64,000 nt of DNA from assembly GCF_021568855.1 (NCBI RefSeq), contig NZ_JAKGUG010000009.1, positions 37,326 to 101,325 on the forward strand, read 5' to 3'. Positions 25,896-34,123 of the stretch are shown piece after piece (position 1 is the first letter of the stretch; each line of letters starts with the position of its first letter). This DNA comes from Dethiosulfovibrio russensis (GTDB taxonomy: Bacteria > Synergistota > Synergistia > Synergistales > Dethiosulfovibrionaceae). Under the pieces are notes generated by a model that was not told the origin of the DNA, did no database searches, and saw nothing but the letters and a program-made list of their open reading frames with translations. A program made the translations under genes and the position numbers.

Positions 25896-27089
25896 CTAAA
25901 AAAACACGTTCGACTCTCTGAAATTGGACCACCCTGTCAGCACTGCCTCCCAGGCATCCTCCTCGGAAGAACAATTCCCCGATGCCAGTGACCTGTAGAG
26001 CTCCACCATACACCGCTTGACCTGAGGTCCCTCCCCTACCAGATCCCCGATCCTTGAACCGTCCGGAACGATTCCCTTTTCAAAAGCCCGGGCAACGTGA
26101 TCGATAGCCTCGTCCAGCCTTGAACGCCCCTCTCTCCATCTTCCTACATCGACACCGCACCCCTGGGCCCAAGCATAGGAAAGCTCGAACAACTTCAAGA
26201 CGATGTCGTCACCGTTATCGAGTATCATCTCACCCATGTCTCTCAAAGACGAATCGGGATCGACGGAGCGGAAACGGGCCAACCTCTCCGCCTCCCTGCG
26301 AATCGATCTGGCTACCCCCCAGGAGATCCATCTCTTCGAGGGGGTTTCCCGATCATCCCGGGAGAGTCCCGCCAAGACCGCCAGAGCCATTTCGAGAGGC
26401 AGGAACTCACCTCTGGACTCGGCCAGCACGGAAAAAACCGACAAAGCCAGACCATGATCCAGAGAAGGCATCAAAAGCCGTATAAGTCCGACATTAATCA
26501 TAGTCGAGAGATACGTAACAGGACGGACCAGCCCGACGACCATCTCCTTGCCTACCCTTGGACGAGAGAGGCCCTCTATCCTATCCGGCCCAGTGGCGAC
26601 GAAATTCCTGACCGCCTTCAATGAATCCACAGAGGGATTCAAACCCAGAGAGGAAGCTAAACGACACATCCTCAAAGCCCTTATTGGGTCCTCCTCCAGA
26701 CGTTCGGACGGATCTCCGACGAAACGGAGGACCATGGACCCGAGATCCTCCATACCGTCGAAGGGATCCACCAGGGTTCCCTCCTCCGTCAATGCCATGG
26801 CGTTGACGGTAAAATCCCTGACCGAGAGATCGTTTTCTATGGATCCCCCTCGAAGAGGGCAAACCTCCATAACGAATTCGTCACAGGAGGTAATGCAGAC
26901 CTGCATCCCCTCAGGTCCTACCACCGCCCCTCCGCATATAGCGGCGATCTCCTCCATGGGGAGATCCACCACCAGATCCAGATCGCCTGGGGCCAGGCCC
27001 AAGGCTGCATCCCTTACCGCTCCACCGACAAGCCAGACCGACAGACCTCTTCCCCCGAAGGGACCGAAAAAACGGGAGCCATCTTCCAT
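25896..27089 (-). CDS. tRNA nucleotidyltransferase (CCA-adding) / poly(A) polymerase family
   Basis: 397 residues from the ATG at 27089, which has GGGGAGGTG upstream; an earlier in-frame start at 27131 has no ribosome site. Class II nucleotidyltransferase head: LVGGAVRDAALG, then DLDLVVD with the metal-binding Asp pair, DFTVNAMAL and EEDPIRALRMCRLASSLG (the RRD/ERxxxE-type block). The C-terminal half is helical. It would repair or build the CCA end of tRNAs or, as in split systems, add only CC or A. A specific subtype cannot be read from the sequence. Confidence 0.87.
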   Translation of the reverse strand: MEDGSRFFGPFGGRGLSVWLVGGAVRDAALGLAPGDLDLVVDLPMEEIAAICGGAVVGPEGMQVCITSCDEFVMEVCPLRGGSIENDLSVRDFTVNAMALTEEGTLVDPFDGMEDLGSMVLRFVGDPSERLEEDPIRALRMCRLASSLGLNPSVDSLKAVRNFVATGPDRIEGLSRPRVGKEMVVGLVRPVTYLSTMINVGLIRLLMPSLDHGLALSVFSVLAESRGEFLPLEMALAVLAGLSRDDRETPSKRWISWGVARSIRREAERLARFRSVDPDSSLRDMGEMILDNGDDIVLKLFELSYAWAQGCGVDVGRWREGRSRLDEAIDHVARAFEKGIVPDGSRIGDLVGEGPQVKRCMVELYRSLASGNCSSEEDAWEAVLTGWSNFRESNVFF

Positions 27090-27130
27090 AACCGCACCTC
27101 CCCTCATAGACGATGTTAGTTTAAACGACA

Positions 27131-27169
27131 CAAAAAAAACAGGACCCGACCGTTAAGTCGAGTCCTGTA
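27131..27169 (-). terminator. Rho-independent terminator of the 46-residue protein gene
   Basis: Minus strand ACAGGACTCGAC, 5-nt loop, GTCGGGTCCTGT (one G-U pair) followed by eight T. It lies 17 bp after the stop of the small gene and upstream of the CCA-adding enzyme. Confidence 0.9.
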
Positions 27170-27185
27170 TTATCCTCGGGGACTT

Positions 27186-27326
27186 CTACCGCCTGAGCGG
27201 CCTGGTCCCCTCGGGCGTCTTGATGAGTATAGCCCAGGGGATTTCGTTACCTCTGGCCTCAACGAACTTGCCCTCGGGCATACGCCAGTGAGGTACACCT
27301 GAAATAGAAACTAATTTGGCGTCCAT
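27186..27326 (-). CDS. Unrecognised 46-residue protein
   Basis: Short gene: ATG at 27326 with AGGGAGGG 8 bp upstream, ending at TAG 27186. The protein begins MDAKLVSISGVPHWRMPEGK and ends PEGTRPLRR; it is neutral to basic, has two Trp, and no Cys, signal peptide or membrane segment. A strong Shine-Dalgarno and a dedicated terminator argue that it is really expressed. It sits alone between a tRNA-Asn terminator and the CCA-adding enzyme. No family recognised. Confidence 0.68.
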   Translation of the reverse strand: MDAKLVSISGVPHWRMPEGKFVEARGNEIPWAILIKTPEGTRPLRR

Positions 27327-27416
27327 CGCAACATCCCTCCCTTTCTTCTTGGATTTTTCCCTTTTCCATACCGGTCCGTCGAGGGGGAGGAGACGAACCG
27401 CAAAGGGGACAGGAGC

Positions 27417-27454
27417 AAAAAAAAAGCCACTCCAACTTAGAACGAGGAGTGACT
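27417..27454 (-). terminator. Rho-independent terminator of tRNA-Asn
   Basis: Minus strand AGTCACTCC paired with GGAGTGGCT, then nine T. It lies 10 bp after the tRNA 3' end. Confidence 0.85.
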
Positions 27455-27463
27455 TGGATAATC

Positions 27464-27539
27464 TGGCTCCCCGGGCAGGACTCGAACCTGCGACCTAGTG
27501 GTTAACAGCCACCCGCTCTGCCAGCTGAGCTACCGAGGA
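27464..27539 (-). tRNA. tRNA-Asn (GTT)
   Basis: 76 nt including an encoded CCA. Acceptor TCCTCGG pairs with CCGGGGA, the anticodon loop is CTGTTAA (GTT), and the T-arm has GTTCGAGTC. Identical to the second tRNA-Asn at 41086-41161. Confidence 0.98.
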
Positions 27540-27571
27540 ATAGAATATTTCCGTGCTTCCTGAACAGAGGA

Positions 27572-27599
27572 ATTATACCATATACAGACCAGAAAGCAA
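27572..27599 (-). promoter_or_regulatory. Promoter of tRNA-Asn
   Basis: Minus strand TTGCTT, 16-bp spacer, TATAAT, about 35 bp before the tRNA 5' end, just after the stop of the upstream PPDK_N gene. Confidence 0.65.
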
Positions 27600-27622
27600 C
27601 AACAAGATCAAAATCCTCAGGA

Positions 27623-29380
27623 TCATTCGGTGACCACCATCCCTATATTCCTCTCGCCGCTGGTGAACACGGAGAAAGGCCCTCGGTAGATTCTGATGGC
27701 TCTATGAGGTCCCGCCTCATAGGGAGTTTCGTCGAACCATTCCTGACGGAACAGGTTGTTCTGATACCCCTCGAAAACGGGCATATAGAGAACTCCGTCC
27801 ACCTCCAGGTCGGAGAAAAAATGGGTACCATAGGAGAGTTCCGGCATATAGCCCATCTTGGGTATCCCTACCTCCACCATACAGCAACAGTTGGACAGCT
27901 CGTTGTACTGCACCGGAACGCCCAAGAGGGGATTGCTCGACCCTATTCTTCCGGGAGCCACGAAGATGAACCTCTCTCCCTTGAGCCTGTCGTTAACCGC
28001 TCCCACCGCCCTGGCGATATCGTTAAAATCCCCGGCAGCCCCGTACACCGCGTGATCCACGTAGACCAGGCTGGGGATGTGTCTGAAAGAACCGTTGGTG
28101 ACCATTCGATCCGCCTTGAGTATTATCCGTTCCCTGTCAATCGACTCCAATGCCTCGGAGGAAACTCCGCTTCCGGCCCAAAGAGGCCTGGCCTGTATCA
28201 GTTCCAGATGTTCCTCTCTAGGCTCGTAGGCAAACTCTATATCCGCCGGAACCCCCATGGCTTCCTCCAACACAGACAGAGTCCTCCTCATCCTCTCGAA
28301 GAACTTTCTATGCCTCTTGGGAAAGTCCTCGAAGGTAAAGCATATTCGACTGACGCTCCTGTCCCCCGAAGGCGTCGCGTTGGGAGAGGTGAAGTAGCCT
28401 CCTCCCTCGTCTCCTCTGTACAGCTGTGCATACTGACACATCTCCTCCCTGTACCAAGGGAAGATATCCTCCCACACGTCGTTCACGTTCAATGTAGCCA
28501 GTGTATCGGGTCTCTCTCTGGAGGCCCCTTCGAAAAGTTTCCGGGATATGGCCTGGAATCGCTCCTGAGAGTGTCGGAGAATCGTGTAGGAATCCTGACC
28601 CTCCGGCCTAAGAAACGGGTTGGAAAGAGAGCAGGTCCTGGCGTACTCTCTCTTGGTGCTCATGGTCCCGAGGCCGAAGACGAAACGGACGACACCGTCC
28701 TCCATGGCGACCCGGCTCGTCCATCTACGGTAGTTTCTGGAAAACCCGACTCCTCCTATGGTCGGGTAGTAGAGGTCTCCCCTCCATCTGCCGGAAACTC
28801 GCATCACTATTATCCCCATGGAATCGTCGCCGATTCCGTGTCTGGACCTGTAAGCCAATGCCTTGGGGAAGTATATCCTCGAATATACCCTTCGGATCTC
28901 CCTGCAGACAGCCCAGGTCCTGTAGTCCAGAGTCCCGAAGTTCCCCAGAAAATCGCTCAGATATTTTCCGGCAAAGGAATACTTGAGCGAATCCTCCTGT
29001 ATGCTGCTGCTCCTGACGACCACGGGATCGGTCATGTCGGCCAGGAAGGCCCTCACCCTCTCGACGACCGCCTCCGACAGAGGGTGTTCCAAAAACGCAC
29101 TCTCTATGCGATCAGGTGTCCCGTTGGATATGAGCTCGTCCCTTACAGGCAGGGATTCTACGAAATCATCGAAGACGTCGCTTCCGAGAAAAAGGGCCCT
29201 CGGCATAGTCACCGACATGAGGTCGGGCTCTCCGGTGTCCCTAAGGGCCCTTATTCCGTACAGCAAAGACCTGCCCTTTCCACCGATGGACCTGTCTCCG
29301 AGAATCATCGAGTTAAACTCGTCGTCGTGCTTGGGATCCCAGGAAAAATAACGCTCTATGCGACTCTCTCTCTCAGTCAT
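27623..29380 (-). CDS. PEP-synthase-like nucleotide-binding protein, PPDK_N only (copy A)
   Basis: 585 residues. The N-terminal half has ATP-grasp features of PEP synthase/pyruvate phosphate dikinase: SIGGKGRSLLYGIRAL (residues about 31-46) and DPVVVRSSSIQEDSLKYSF, with SFAGKYLS. The C-terminal part holds FVAPGRIGSSNPLLGVPV and SYGTHFFSDLEVD, a block also seen at the end of some long PPDK_N proteins. The phosphohistidine swivel domain and the PEP-binding barrel are absent, so it cannot be a complete PEP synthase. It lies 22 bp downstream of a paralogue. It could be a phosphotransferase of unknown substrate, or a regulatory protein. Confidence 0.78.
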   Translation of the reverse strand: MTERESRIERYFSWDPKHDDEFNSMILGDRSIGGKGRSLLYGIRALRDTGEPDLMSVTMPRALFLGSDVFDDFVESLPVRDELISNGTPDRIESAFLEHPLSEAVVERVRAFLADMTDPVVVRSSSIQEDSLKYSFAGKYLSDFLGNFGTLDYRTWAVCREIRRVYSRIYFPKALAYRSRHGIGDDSMGIIVMRVSGRWRGDLYYPTIGGVGFSRNYRRWTSRVAMEDGVVRFVFGLGTMSTKREYARTCSLSNPFLRPEGQDSYTILRHSQERFQAISRKLFEGASRERPDTLATLNVNDVWEDIFPWYREEMCQYAQLYRGDEGGGYFTSPNATPSGDRSVSRICFTFEDFPKRHRKFFERMRRTLSVLEEAMGVPADIEFAYEPREEHLELIQARPLWAGSGVSSEALESIDRERIILKADRMVTNGSFRHIPSLVYVDHAVYGAAGDFNDIARAVGAVNDRLKGERFIFVAPGRIGSSNPLLGVPVQYNELSNCCCMVEVGIPKMGYMPELSYGTHFFSDLEVDGVLYMPVFEGYQNNLFRQEWFDETPYEAGPHRAIRIYRGPFSVFTSGERNIGMVVTE

Positions 29381-29402
29381 CCTACTATCCCCCTTGATAA
29401 AA

Positions 29403-31109
29403 TCAGGACATATCGAAGACCACGCCGATCTCGTCCTCTCCGTCCAGATAGACGTCGAAAACTCCCTCGTATATTCGAACGGCAGGGTGGCCTCCCGGCT
29501 CGAAGGGCCTTCCCTCGAACCAACCGCGGCTGAAAAGATTCTCGTGCTCTCCCTCTATTACCGGCAGATAAAGCACCTCGTCGACGTCCAGATCCAGAAA
29601 GAAATGGGTCCCATAGGACAGCTCCGGTATCATACCCCTTTTCGGAATGCCTACCTCGACCATACAGCCGCAGTTCGATATTTCGCTGTAGTCGACCGGA
29701 ACTCCCAAGGTCGGGTTGGTGCTTCCCCACCGGCCGGGTCCGACCAGGATATATCTCTCCCCTTCCAGTTCCTGGTTCACCACCCCTACCGCCCTGGCGA
29801 CCTCGGCGAAATCGCCGGACTCTCCGTAAAGGTCGGGATCCACGTATACCAGACGACGGATTCCCTTCCTGACGTGGTTAGTGACCATTCTGTTGCCTTT
29901 AAGCACTACCCTCTCCTCCGGGACATCGTCGGGGATATCCACATGGCCGAACTCCATGTAAGAGGCCAAGGGTCTCAACTGCACCAAGGTCAACAGATCC
30001 TCATCCGACTCGTAGACCGCCTCGACGTCCACAGGAAAGCCCATCGCCCCCTCGAAAAAGGCCAACATCCTCTTGGTCCTGTCGAAAAAACCGTGACATC
30101 TTCGGGGCAGATCGGTAAAGGAGAAACAGGGCATAGGCATCCTGAGATTGGATCGATCGGTATGGAGCCAATAAAGCATACCGTCGTCGTACCATTCCAC
30201 AAAGGCCGGTGCCATCTTGTGATATCTCTCTATCCGCGAAAGCCCATCGATCAAAGAGCTGGTCATAAAGAGCCCTTGATCCATATCGACGTAGTCGAAA
30301 TCCTTCTGAGCGTAAAGATAGATCTGTTCGGCGTTGCCCCCCTCGGGTCTAAGCTGGGGATTGGTCAGATAGAAGGTCCTCGCGAAAGAACGACCCACCG
30401 TGTGGGTCCCCATGCCGAAGCAAAGCCTAATGACCCCGTCGTTTTTATCTATCCTCGGAGAAGGCCTGCGAAAGACACAGGAAAAAGCGGTTATCGCCAT
30501 CTCGGGATAAAACAGATCGCCCCTCCTCTTTCCCTGTAGAGGCTGGATCAGGACGGCCATCTTCTCCTGCCCCAGAGGAATTTTGTGCTTTCTCTGGTAC
30601 TCACGAGCCGCCGGATTGTAGGTGGACGCGAAAACCGACTTAATCGCCCTCTCCAGCTCGGCCAACCTACTGCTTCTATCTCCCAGATTGGCCACGAACC
30701 TTGTGGCATACTTGCCGGCGAAGGACAACTCTATATCGTCCTCCAGCAGGGAAGACGAACGCACAGCCAGAGGACCGGTCAGTGTATCGAGAACCCTGTC
30801 CAGCTCCCTTGATATGGAAGGAGGCAGAGGCGAGTCCAATATCTTTCTCTCCAGCTCGTCGTAGGGAATCTCGTCAACCAGAGGGAAAATTCCGTTTATC
30901 CTCTCGAATTCCTCGAAACCATGGGTCCCGACGGCCAAGGTAATCTCGGGCAGTCTGATCTCGCATCCCAGACCGTCCTCCAAAAGCGATTCGTGAGCAA
31001 AGGCCAACCCCTTGCCCTTTCCGCCTACGCTTCCTCCTCCTATGACCCATCCTCTTTCTCTGTAATAGGGCGAAGGATCGTAGGAACGGTAAGCCTCCCT
31101 ATGGTCCAT
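29403..31109 (-). CDS. PEP-synthase-like nucleotide-binding protein, PPDK_N only (copy B)
   Basis: 568 residues, colinear with copy A. Residues about 24-34 give GGSVGGKGKGLA, then GPLAVRSSSLLEDDIELSF and SFAGKYATRF; the C-terminal block reads ILVGPGRWGSTNPTLGVPV with EISNCGCMVEVGIPK and SYGTHFFLDLDVD. Copy B keeps the GPGRWGS form found in other family members, copy A has GPGRIGS. No His domain or PEP barrel. Both genes probably form one operon with B first. Function unknown; a divergent tandem duplication is the simplest origin. Confidence 0.78.
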   Translation of the reverse strand: MDHREAYRSYDPSPYYRERGWVIGGGSVGGKGKGLAFAHESLLEDGLGCEIRLPEITLAVGTHGFEEFERINGIFPLVDEIPYDELERKILDSPLPPSISRELDRVLDTLTGPLAVRSSSLLEDDIELSFAGKYATRFVANLGDRSSRLAELERAIKSVFASTYNPAAREYQRKHKIPLGQEKMAVLIQPLQGKRRGDLFYPEMAITAFSCVFRRPSPRIDKNDGVIRLCFGMGTHTVGRSFARTFYLTNPQLRPEGGNAEQIYLYAQKDFDYVDMDQGLFMTSSLIDGLSRIERYHKMAPAFVEWYDDGMLYWLHTDRSNLRMPMPCFSFTDLPRRCHGFFDRTKRMLAFFEGAMGFPVDVEAVYESDEDLLTLVQLRPLASYMEFGHVDIPDDVPEERVVLKGNRMVTNHVRKGIRRLVYVDPDLYGESGDFAEVARAVGVVNQELEGERYILVGPGRWGSTNPTLGVPVDYSEISNCGCMVEVGIPKRGMIPELSYGTHFFLDLDVDEVLYLPVIEGEHENLFSRGWFEGRPFEPGGHPAVRIYEGVFDVYLDGEDEIGVVFDMS

Positions 31110-31151
31110 GGCGCCACCTCCTCTATAGAACTTTAGCAGAAAAGAAACACG

Positions 31152-31190
31152 AAAAAAAGACGACCGTCCAATCCGGAACGATCGTCTTTA
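31152..31190 (-). terminator. Terminator of the tautomerase-like gene
   Basis: Minus strand AAAGACGATCG.../...CGGTCGTCTTT with one mismatch, followed by a run of seven T. Confidence 0.8.
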
Positions 31191-31230
31191 TAGGACAAAG
31201 CCTAAATACCTATGATGACCGGGAACCTCA

Positions 31231-31389
31231 TCAGTGTCTGGGCTGGTCCATACGGTAGTCATAGACGTACACCGTCAGGTCTTCCTTGGAGCGACCGATC
31301 TCGTCGCAGGCTACGTCGGTAAGCCTCTCGGTGAGCCTGGTCCTCTCCTCCACCGAAAGCCCCGGCGCGCTCATCCTTATAACAGTCAT
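31231..31389 (-). CDS. Tautomerase-like small protein without Pro-1
   Basis: 52 residues, ATG at 31389 preceded by GAGGAGGTG. The pattern VIRMSAPGLSVEERTRLTER followed by an amphipathic helix and LTVYVYDY matches 4-oxalocrotonate tautomerase monomers (about 60 residues). In that family the residue after Met is the catalytic proline; here it is Thr, so the usual tautomerase chemistry is not expected. It is about 120 bp upstream of PPDK_N copy B, with a terminator between. Confidence 0.7.
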   Translation of the reverse strand: MTVIRMSAPGLSVEERTRLTERLTDVACDEIGRSKEDLTVYVYDYRMDQPRH

Positions 31390-31472
31390 AGAGACACCTC
31401 CTCGATAGAATACGATATCACTTCACCTCGGTAAAGAATTATACCCCCTCGTAGAGGAGATGTAAAGCCATG

Positions 31473-31499
31473 AAAAAAGCCTCCCGAAGGAGGCCTTTT
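31473..31499 (-). terminator. Rho-independent terminator of tpx
   Basis: GCCTCC-CGAA-GGAGGC stem-loop; on the minus strand followed by six T. It begins 10 bp after the tpx stop. Confidence 0.9.
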
Positions 31500-31508
31500 C
31501 AACAGGGC

Positions 31509-32027
31509 TTATCTCTGAACGACCGATTTAAGGGCTTCCATGAGAGGATCGTAATCGGGCGAGTCGGTGGCCTCGGGAACTATCTGAAGATAGCGCAACA
31601 CATCTTCATCGTCAACGATCGCTACCGCTCTGGTCAGGAGGCGAAGCTCCTTTATGAGAAGCCCCCAGGACTCCCCGAAGGAAGCGTCTCTGTGATCCGA
31701 AAGGACCTCGACCTTGTCCACTCCGTTGGCGGCACAGAATCGGCCGATGGCGAAGGGCAGATCCATGCTCACGTTCAGGACCACCACATCTCCCGGAAGA
31801 GAGGTGGCCTCGTCGTTGAACCACTTGGCCTGCATATCGCAGACAGGGGTATCCAACGACGGAGTTACCGATAGGACCTTGATCTTTCCGGTATAATCGG
31901 ACAGACTCTTAGGCGACAGACCTTTATCGAGAACGGCGAAATCCGGGGCCTTGTCTCCGACTTTGAGCTCCGGGCCCACCAGGGTTACAGGGTTTCCCTT
32001 CATGGTGACTACGTTGTTTCTCTCCAT
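31509..32027 (-). CDS. tpx: Thiol peroxidase
   Basis: 172 residues from the ATG at 32027 (TGGAGGTG upstream); the longer open frame adds an unsupported 22 residues. Atypical 2-Cys peroxiredoxin: peroxidatic Cys63 in SLDTPVCDMQ and resolving Cys98 in RFCAANGVDKVEVLSDHRD, matching the spacing in E. coli Tpx. It reduces hydroperoxides with thioredoxin in the cytoplasm. Divergent from rarD. A near-consensus promoter (32075-32103) and a palindrome at the start site suggest stress control. Confidence 0.94.
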   Translation of the reverse strand: MERNNVVTMKGNPVTLVGPELKVGDKAPDFAVLDKGLSPKSLSDYTGKIKVLSVTPSLDTPVCDMQAKWFNDEATSLPGDVVVLNVSMDLPFAIGRFCAANGVDKVEVLSDHRDASFGESWGLLIKELRLLTRAVAIVDDEDVLRYLQIVPEATDSPDYDPLMEALKSVVQR

Positions 32028-32051
32028 CTCGACGGCACCTCCATAAATGTT

Positions 32052-32064
32052 TGTAGTATCTACA
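32052..32064. promoter_or_regulatory. Candidate operator in front of tpx
   Basis: TGTAGTATCTACA: 5-bp arms TGTAG/CTACA around TAT, lying just downstream of the expected transcription start of tpx. The regulator is not identifiable. Confidence 0.35.
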
Positions 32065-32074
32065 TCACACCTGG

Positions 32075-32103
32075 ATCCTAACATAACCGACAAAAATAGT
32101 CAA
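32075..32103 (-). promoter_or_regulatory. Promoter of tpx
   Basis: Minus strand TTGACT, 17-bp spacer, TAGGAT, about 45 bp before the tpx ATG. Confidence 0.55.
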
Positions 32104-32129
32104 GTTTATCCCGGAAGGAGCAGTTTCAG

Positions 32130-33026
32130 ATGAATAAAGCTAAAAGAGGCTTCGTAGCCGCGGCGGCCGCCATGTCCATATGGGGGCTGCTGCCGGTCTA
32201 CTGGAAACAGATGTCGGGAGTCCCGGCCTACGAGATACTCTCCCACAGGATCATATGGTCCCTGGTAGCAGCGGCTGTGTTCCTCTCTATCAGAGGCAGC
32301 TGGGGCAAGGTCTCCCTTGCCTTGAGAGACCGCAAGGTCATCTCCTTGATGTCTCTGAGCGGAGCTGTCATAGGCTGCAACTGGTTACTCTACATATGGG
32401 CGGTCAACAGCGGCCACGTCCTCCAGTGCAGCTTGGGATACTACATAAACCCTCTGATAAACGTCCTAACCGGATATGTGGTGTTCAAGGACAAGCTGAG
32501 ACCGGTGCAGTGGGGCGCCATCGCTCTGGCCGGCGCGGGAGTGCTGTACCAGATAGTGTTGTACGGCAAGGTTCCGTGGATAGCCCTGGGTCTGGCCTGC
32601 TCCTTCTCTCTGTACGCTTTGATCAGAAAACTGGCCAACGTCGACCCTCTGCCAGGCCTGTTCATGGAGACAGCCGTTCTGGCCTTTCCCGCCGTGGCCT
32701 TTCTGACCTGGACTGGAATCGACGGAGGAGGAGCCTTTATGACCGAGGGGACAAGGGTCAGCCTTTTTCTGGTCGGTACCGGACTTATAACCTCTATCCC
32801 GCTGCTATGGTTCGTCCAGGGGGCCAGGGACATAAGCCTTGTGACGGTTGGACTGTTGCAGTACATATCTCCTACACTGCAGTTCATGCTGGGCTACTGG
32901 GTCTACGGGGAAAGCTTCAGCTCCGCCCAGATGGTGACTTTTACATCCATATGGGCGGCCCTGACCATATACACCGTGGACTCCGTCAACGACGTCATCA
33001 GAAAAAAAAGAGGGACAAGGAACTAA
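32130..33026 (+). CDS. rarD: RarD/EamA family transporter
   Basis: 298 residues with about ten membrane helices. It begins KRGFVAAAAAMSIWGLLPVYWKQM, and SHRIIWSLV, GCNWLLYIWAVNSGHVLQCSLGYYINPL (in two parts) and ISLVTVGLLQYISPTLQFMLG are RarD hallmarks. RarD proteins belong to the drug/metabolite transporter superfamily; the substrate is generally unknown. Start has GGAAGGAG upstream. Its stop overlaps the stop of the convergent thioesterase gene by 4 bp. Confidence 0.92.
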   Translation: MNKAKRGFVAAAAAMSIWGLLPVYWKQMSGVPAYEILSHRIIWSLVAAAVFLSIRGSWGKVSLALRDRKVISLMSLSGAVIGCNWLLYIWAVNSGHVLQCSLGYYINPLINVLTGYVVFKDKLRPVQWGAIALAGAGVLYQIVLYGKVPWIALGLACSFSLYALIRKLANVDPLPGLFMETAVLAFPAVAFLTWTGIDGGGAFMTEGTRVSLFLVGTGLITSIPLLWFVQGARDISLVTVGLLQYISPTLQFMLGYWVYGESFSSAQMVTFTSIWAALTIYTVDSVNDVIRKKRGTRN

Positions 33027-33754
33027 AGCCATTTTATGGAGACCTTGGCCAGCTCTCCTCCATCTCGGTCCTCCAGACTGTGGACCGTCAGATCATCTCC
33101 CATCCGGGAGGCCCTGGAGAACACCTCCATGTCGGAGGAGACCTCCTTTTTAAAGGCAAAAAGGATCTCCTTTGGCATACGTAAGAAAGGGTAATCCCTC
33201 GGAAGGGGCTCTACGGCCCATCCGAGATATACCGAGTTATTGACGTGACCGTTCAGGTCCAGTTCGGAAAACCTGGGAGTGGTACTCCAGCACCACTCCC
33301 AGGCTCCATCGCAGGAGTGCACCGACGGAATCTCGTCGGGGAAAAGCCTCTCATCCCTACAGGGAAAACCGTCGAGGGCCTTGACTAAGGACAGAGCCTT
33401 TCTGGCCTGGAGATCCAACAGACACCATACGCTGGAACCTATGCCGACCCTCTCTCCGTCTACGGAAAACTCCACGTCCCTATAGGCGAATATCCTCTTG
33501 CCCGCCCTAGGCCAGGTTCTTATGGTGACGGTCTCTCCATAGCGGGGATAACGGTCCATGGTAAGACGAAACTTCGTAAGAGCCCACCCTATCGACCTGG
33601 GGGACAGCTGAGGATATCCCATACCCAGAGATTCGGCGTGGTGTGAGGCTGCCTCCTGGAAGACGTTCATCATGGTCGTAGCAGTGGCGAGACCGTCAGG
33701 CCCAACCTCGTATATCCTCAATCTGAAATCCTCTAGCCAGGGGTCCATCGTCAC
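33023..33754 (-). CDS. Acyl-ACP thioesterase family protein
   Basis: 243 residues, double hot-dog fold. It starts WLEDFRLRIYEVGPDGLATATTMMNVFQEAASHHAESLGMGY, the usual front of bacterial Fat-type thioesterases, then WALTKFRLTMDRYPRYGETVTIRTWP. The second hot-dog has ELDLNGHVNNSVYLGWAVE, containing the catalytic Asn-His. It would release fatty acids from ACP. Start is GTG at 33754 overlapping the cupin stop (GTGA) or the ATG at 33748. Operon with the cupin gene. Confidence 0.88.
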   Translation of the reverse strand: MTMDPWLEDFRLRIYEVGPDGLATATTMMNVFQEAASHHAESLGMGYPQLSPRSIGWALTKFRLTMDRYPRYGETVTIRTWPRAGKRIFAYRDVEFSVDGERVGIGSSVWCLLDLQARKALSLVKALDGFPCRDERLFPDEIPSVHSCDGAWEWCWSTTPRFSELDLNGHVNNSVYLGWAVEPLPRDYPFLRMPKEILFAFKKEVSSDMEVFSRASRMGDDLTVHSLEDRDGGELAKVSIKWL

Positions 33755-34098
33755 TCGAGGAAATCCTCTCTCTGAGGAGTGAAGGCGTCTACCGCCACAG
33801 TTCCGTCCTCCAAAACCCGGGCTCCGTGAACGGCGTTCGCCGGGATGTAGACGCTGTCGCCAGGCCCGATCTCCCTACTGACCCCCTCGACAGAGAACAA
33901 CAACCGTCCTTTCACCATATAGGTCACCTGCTCGTGATCGTGACTGTGATCGGGCAAAACAGCCCCTTTTTTTGGGAAAGCCGTCTCTGCCAGCATCAGC
34001 TTTCCACCCCTCGCCAGGACCTTCTGGACCATGTCTCCGTTGTCCAGACGAGGTTCCACCTCGCAGTAATCCACGAATAATTCCTTCATCTCCATCAT
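33751..34098 (-). CDS. Small cupin protein
   Basis: 115 residues, one cupin domain. Metal ligands are visible: PDHSHDHEQVTYMVKGRLLF (His, His, Glu) and VHGARVLED (His). Similar to KdgF/DddK-like small cupins; substrate unknown. Several Met codons at the front make the start uncertain (34098, 34095 or 34089; the second or third has better Shine-Dalgarno spacing). It lies between msrBA and the thioesterase gene. Confidence 0.82.
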   Translation of the reverse strand: MMEMKELFVDYCEVEPRLDNGDMVQKVLARGGKLMLAETAFPKKGAVLPDHSHDHEQVTYMVKGRLLFSVEGVSREIGPGDSVYIPANAVHGARVLEDGTVAVDAFTPQREDFLE

Positions 34099-34123
34099 CC
34101 CTCCAGATTCCTAAATGTAAAAA

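Noticed and set aside
27704..29533. 609-codon open frame on the plus strand opposite the PPDK_N copies
   Set aside because: It is antisense to a clearly conserved protein frame, has no ribosome site and no recognisable domain; long mirror frames are common opposite this codon usage.
29358..30539. 393-codon plus-strand frame opposite PPDK_N copy B
   Set aside because: Shadow of the minus-strand gene; no motif or Shine-Dalgarno.
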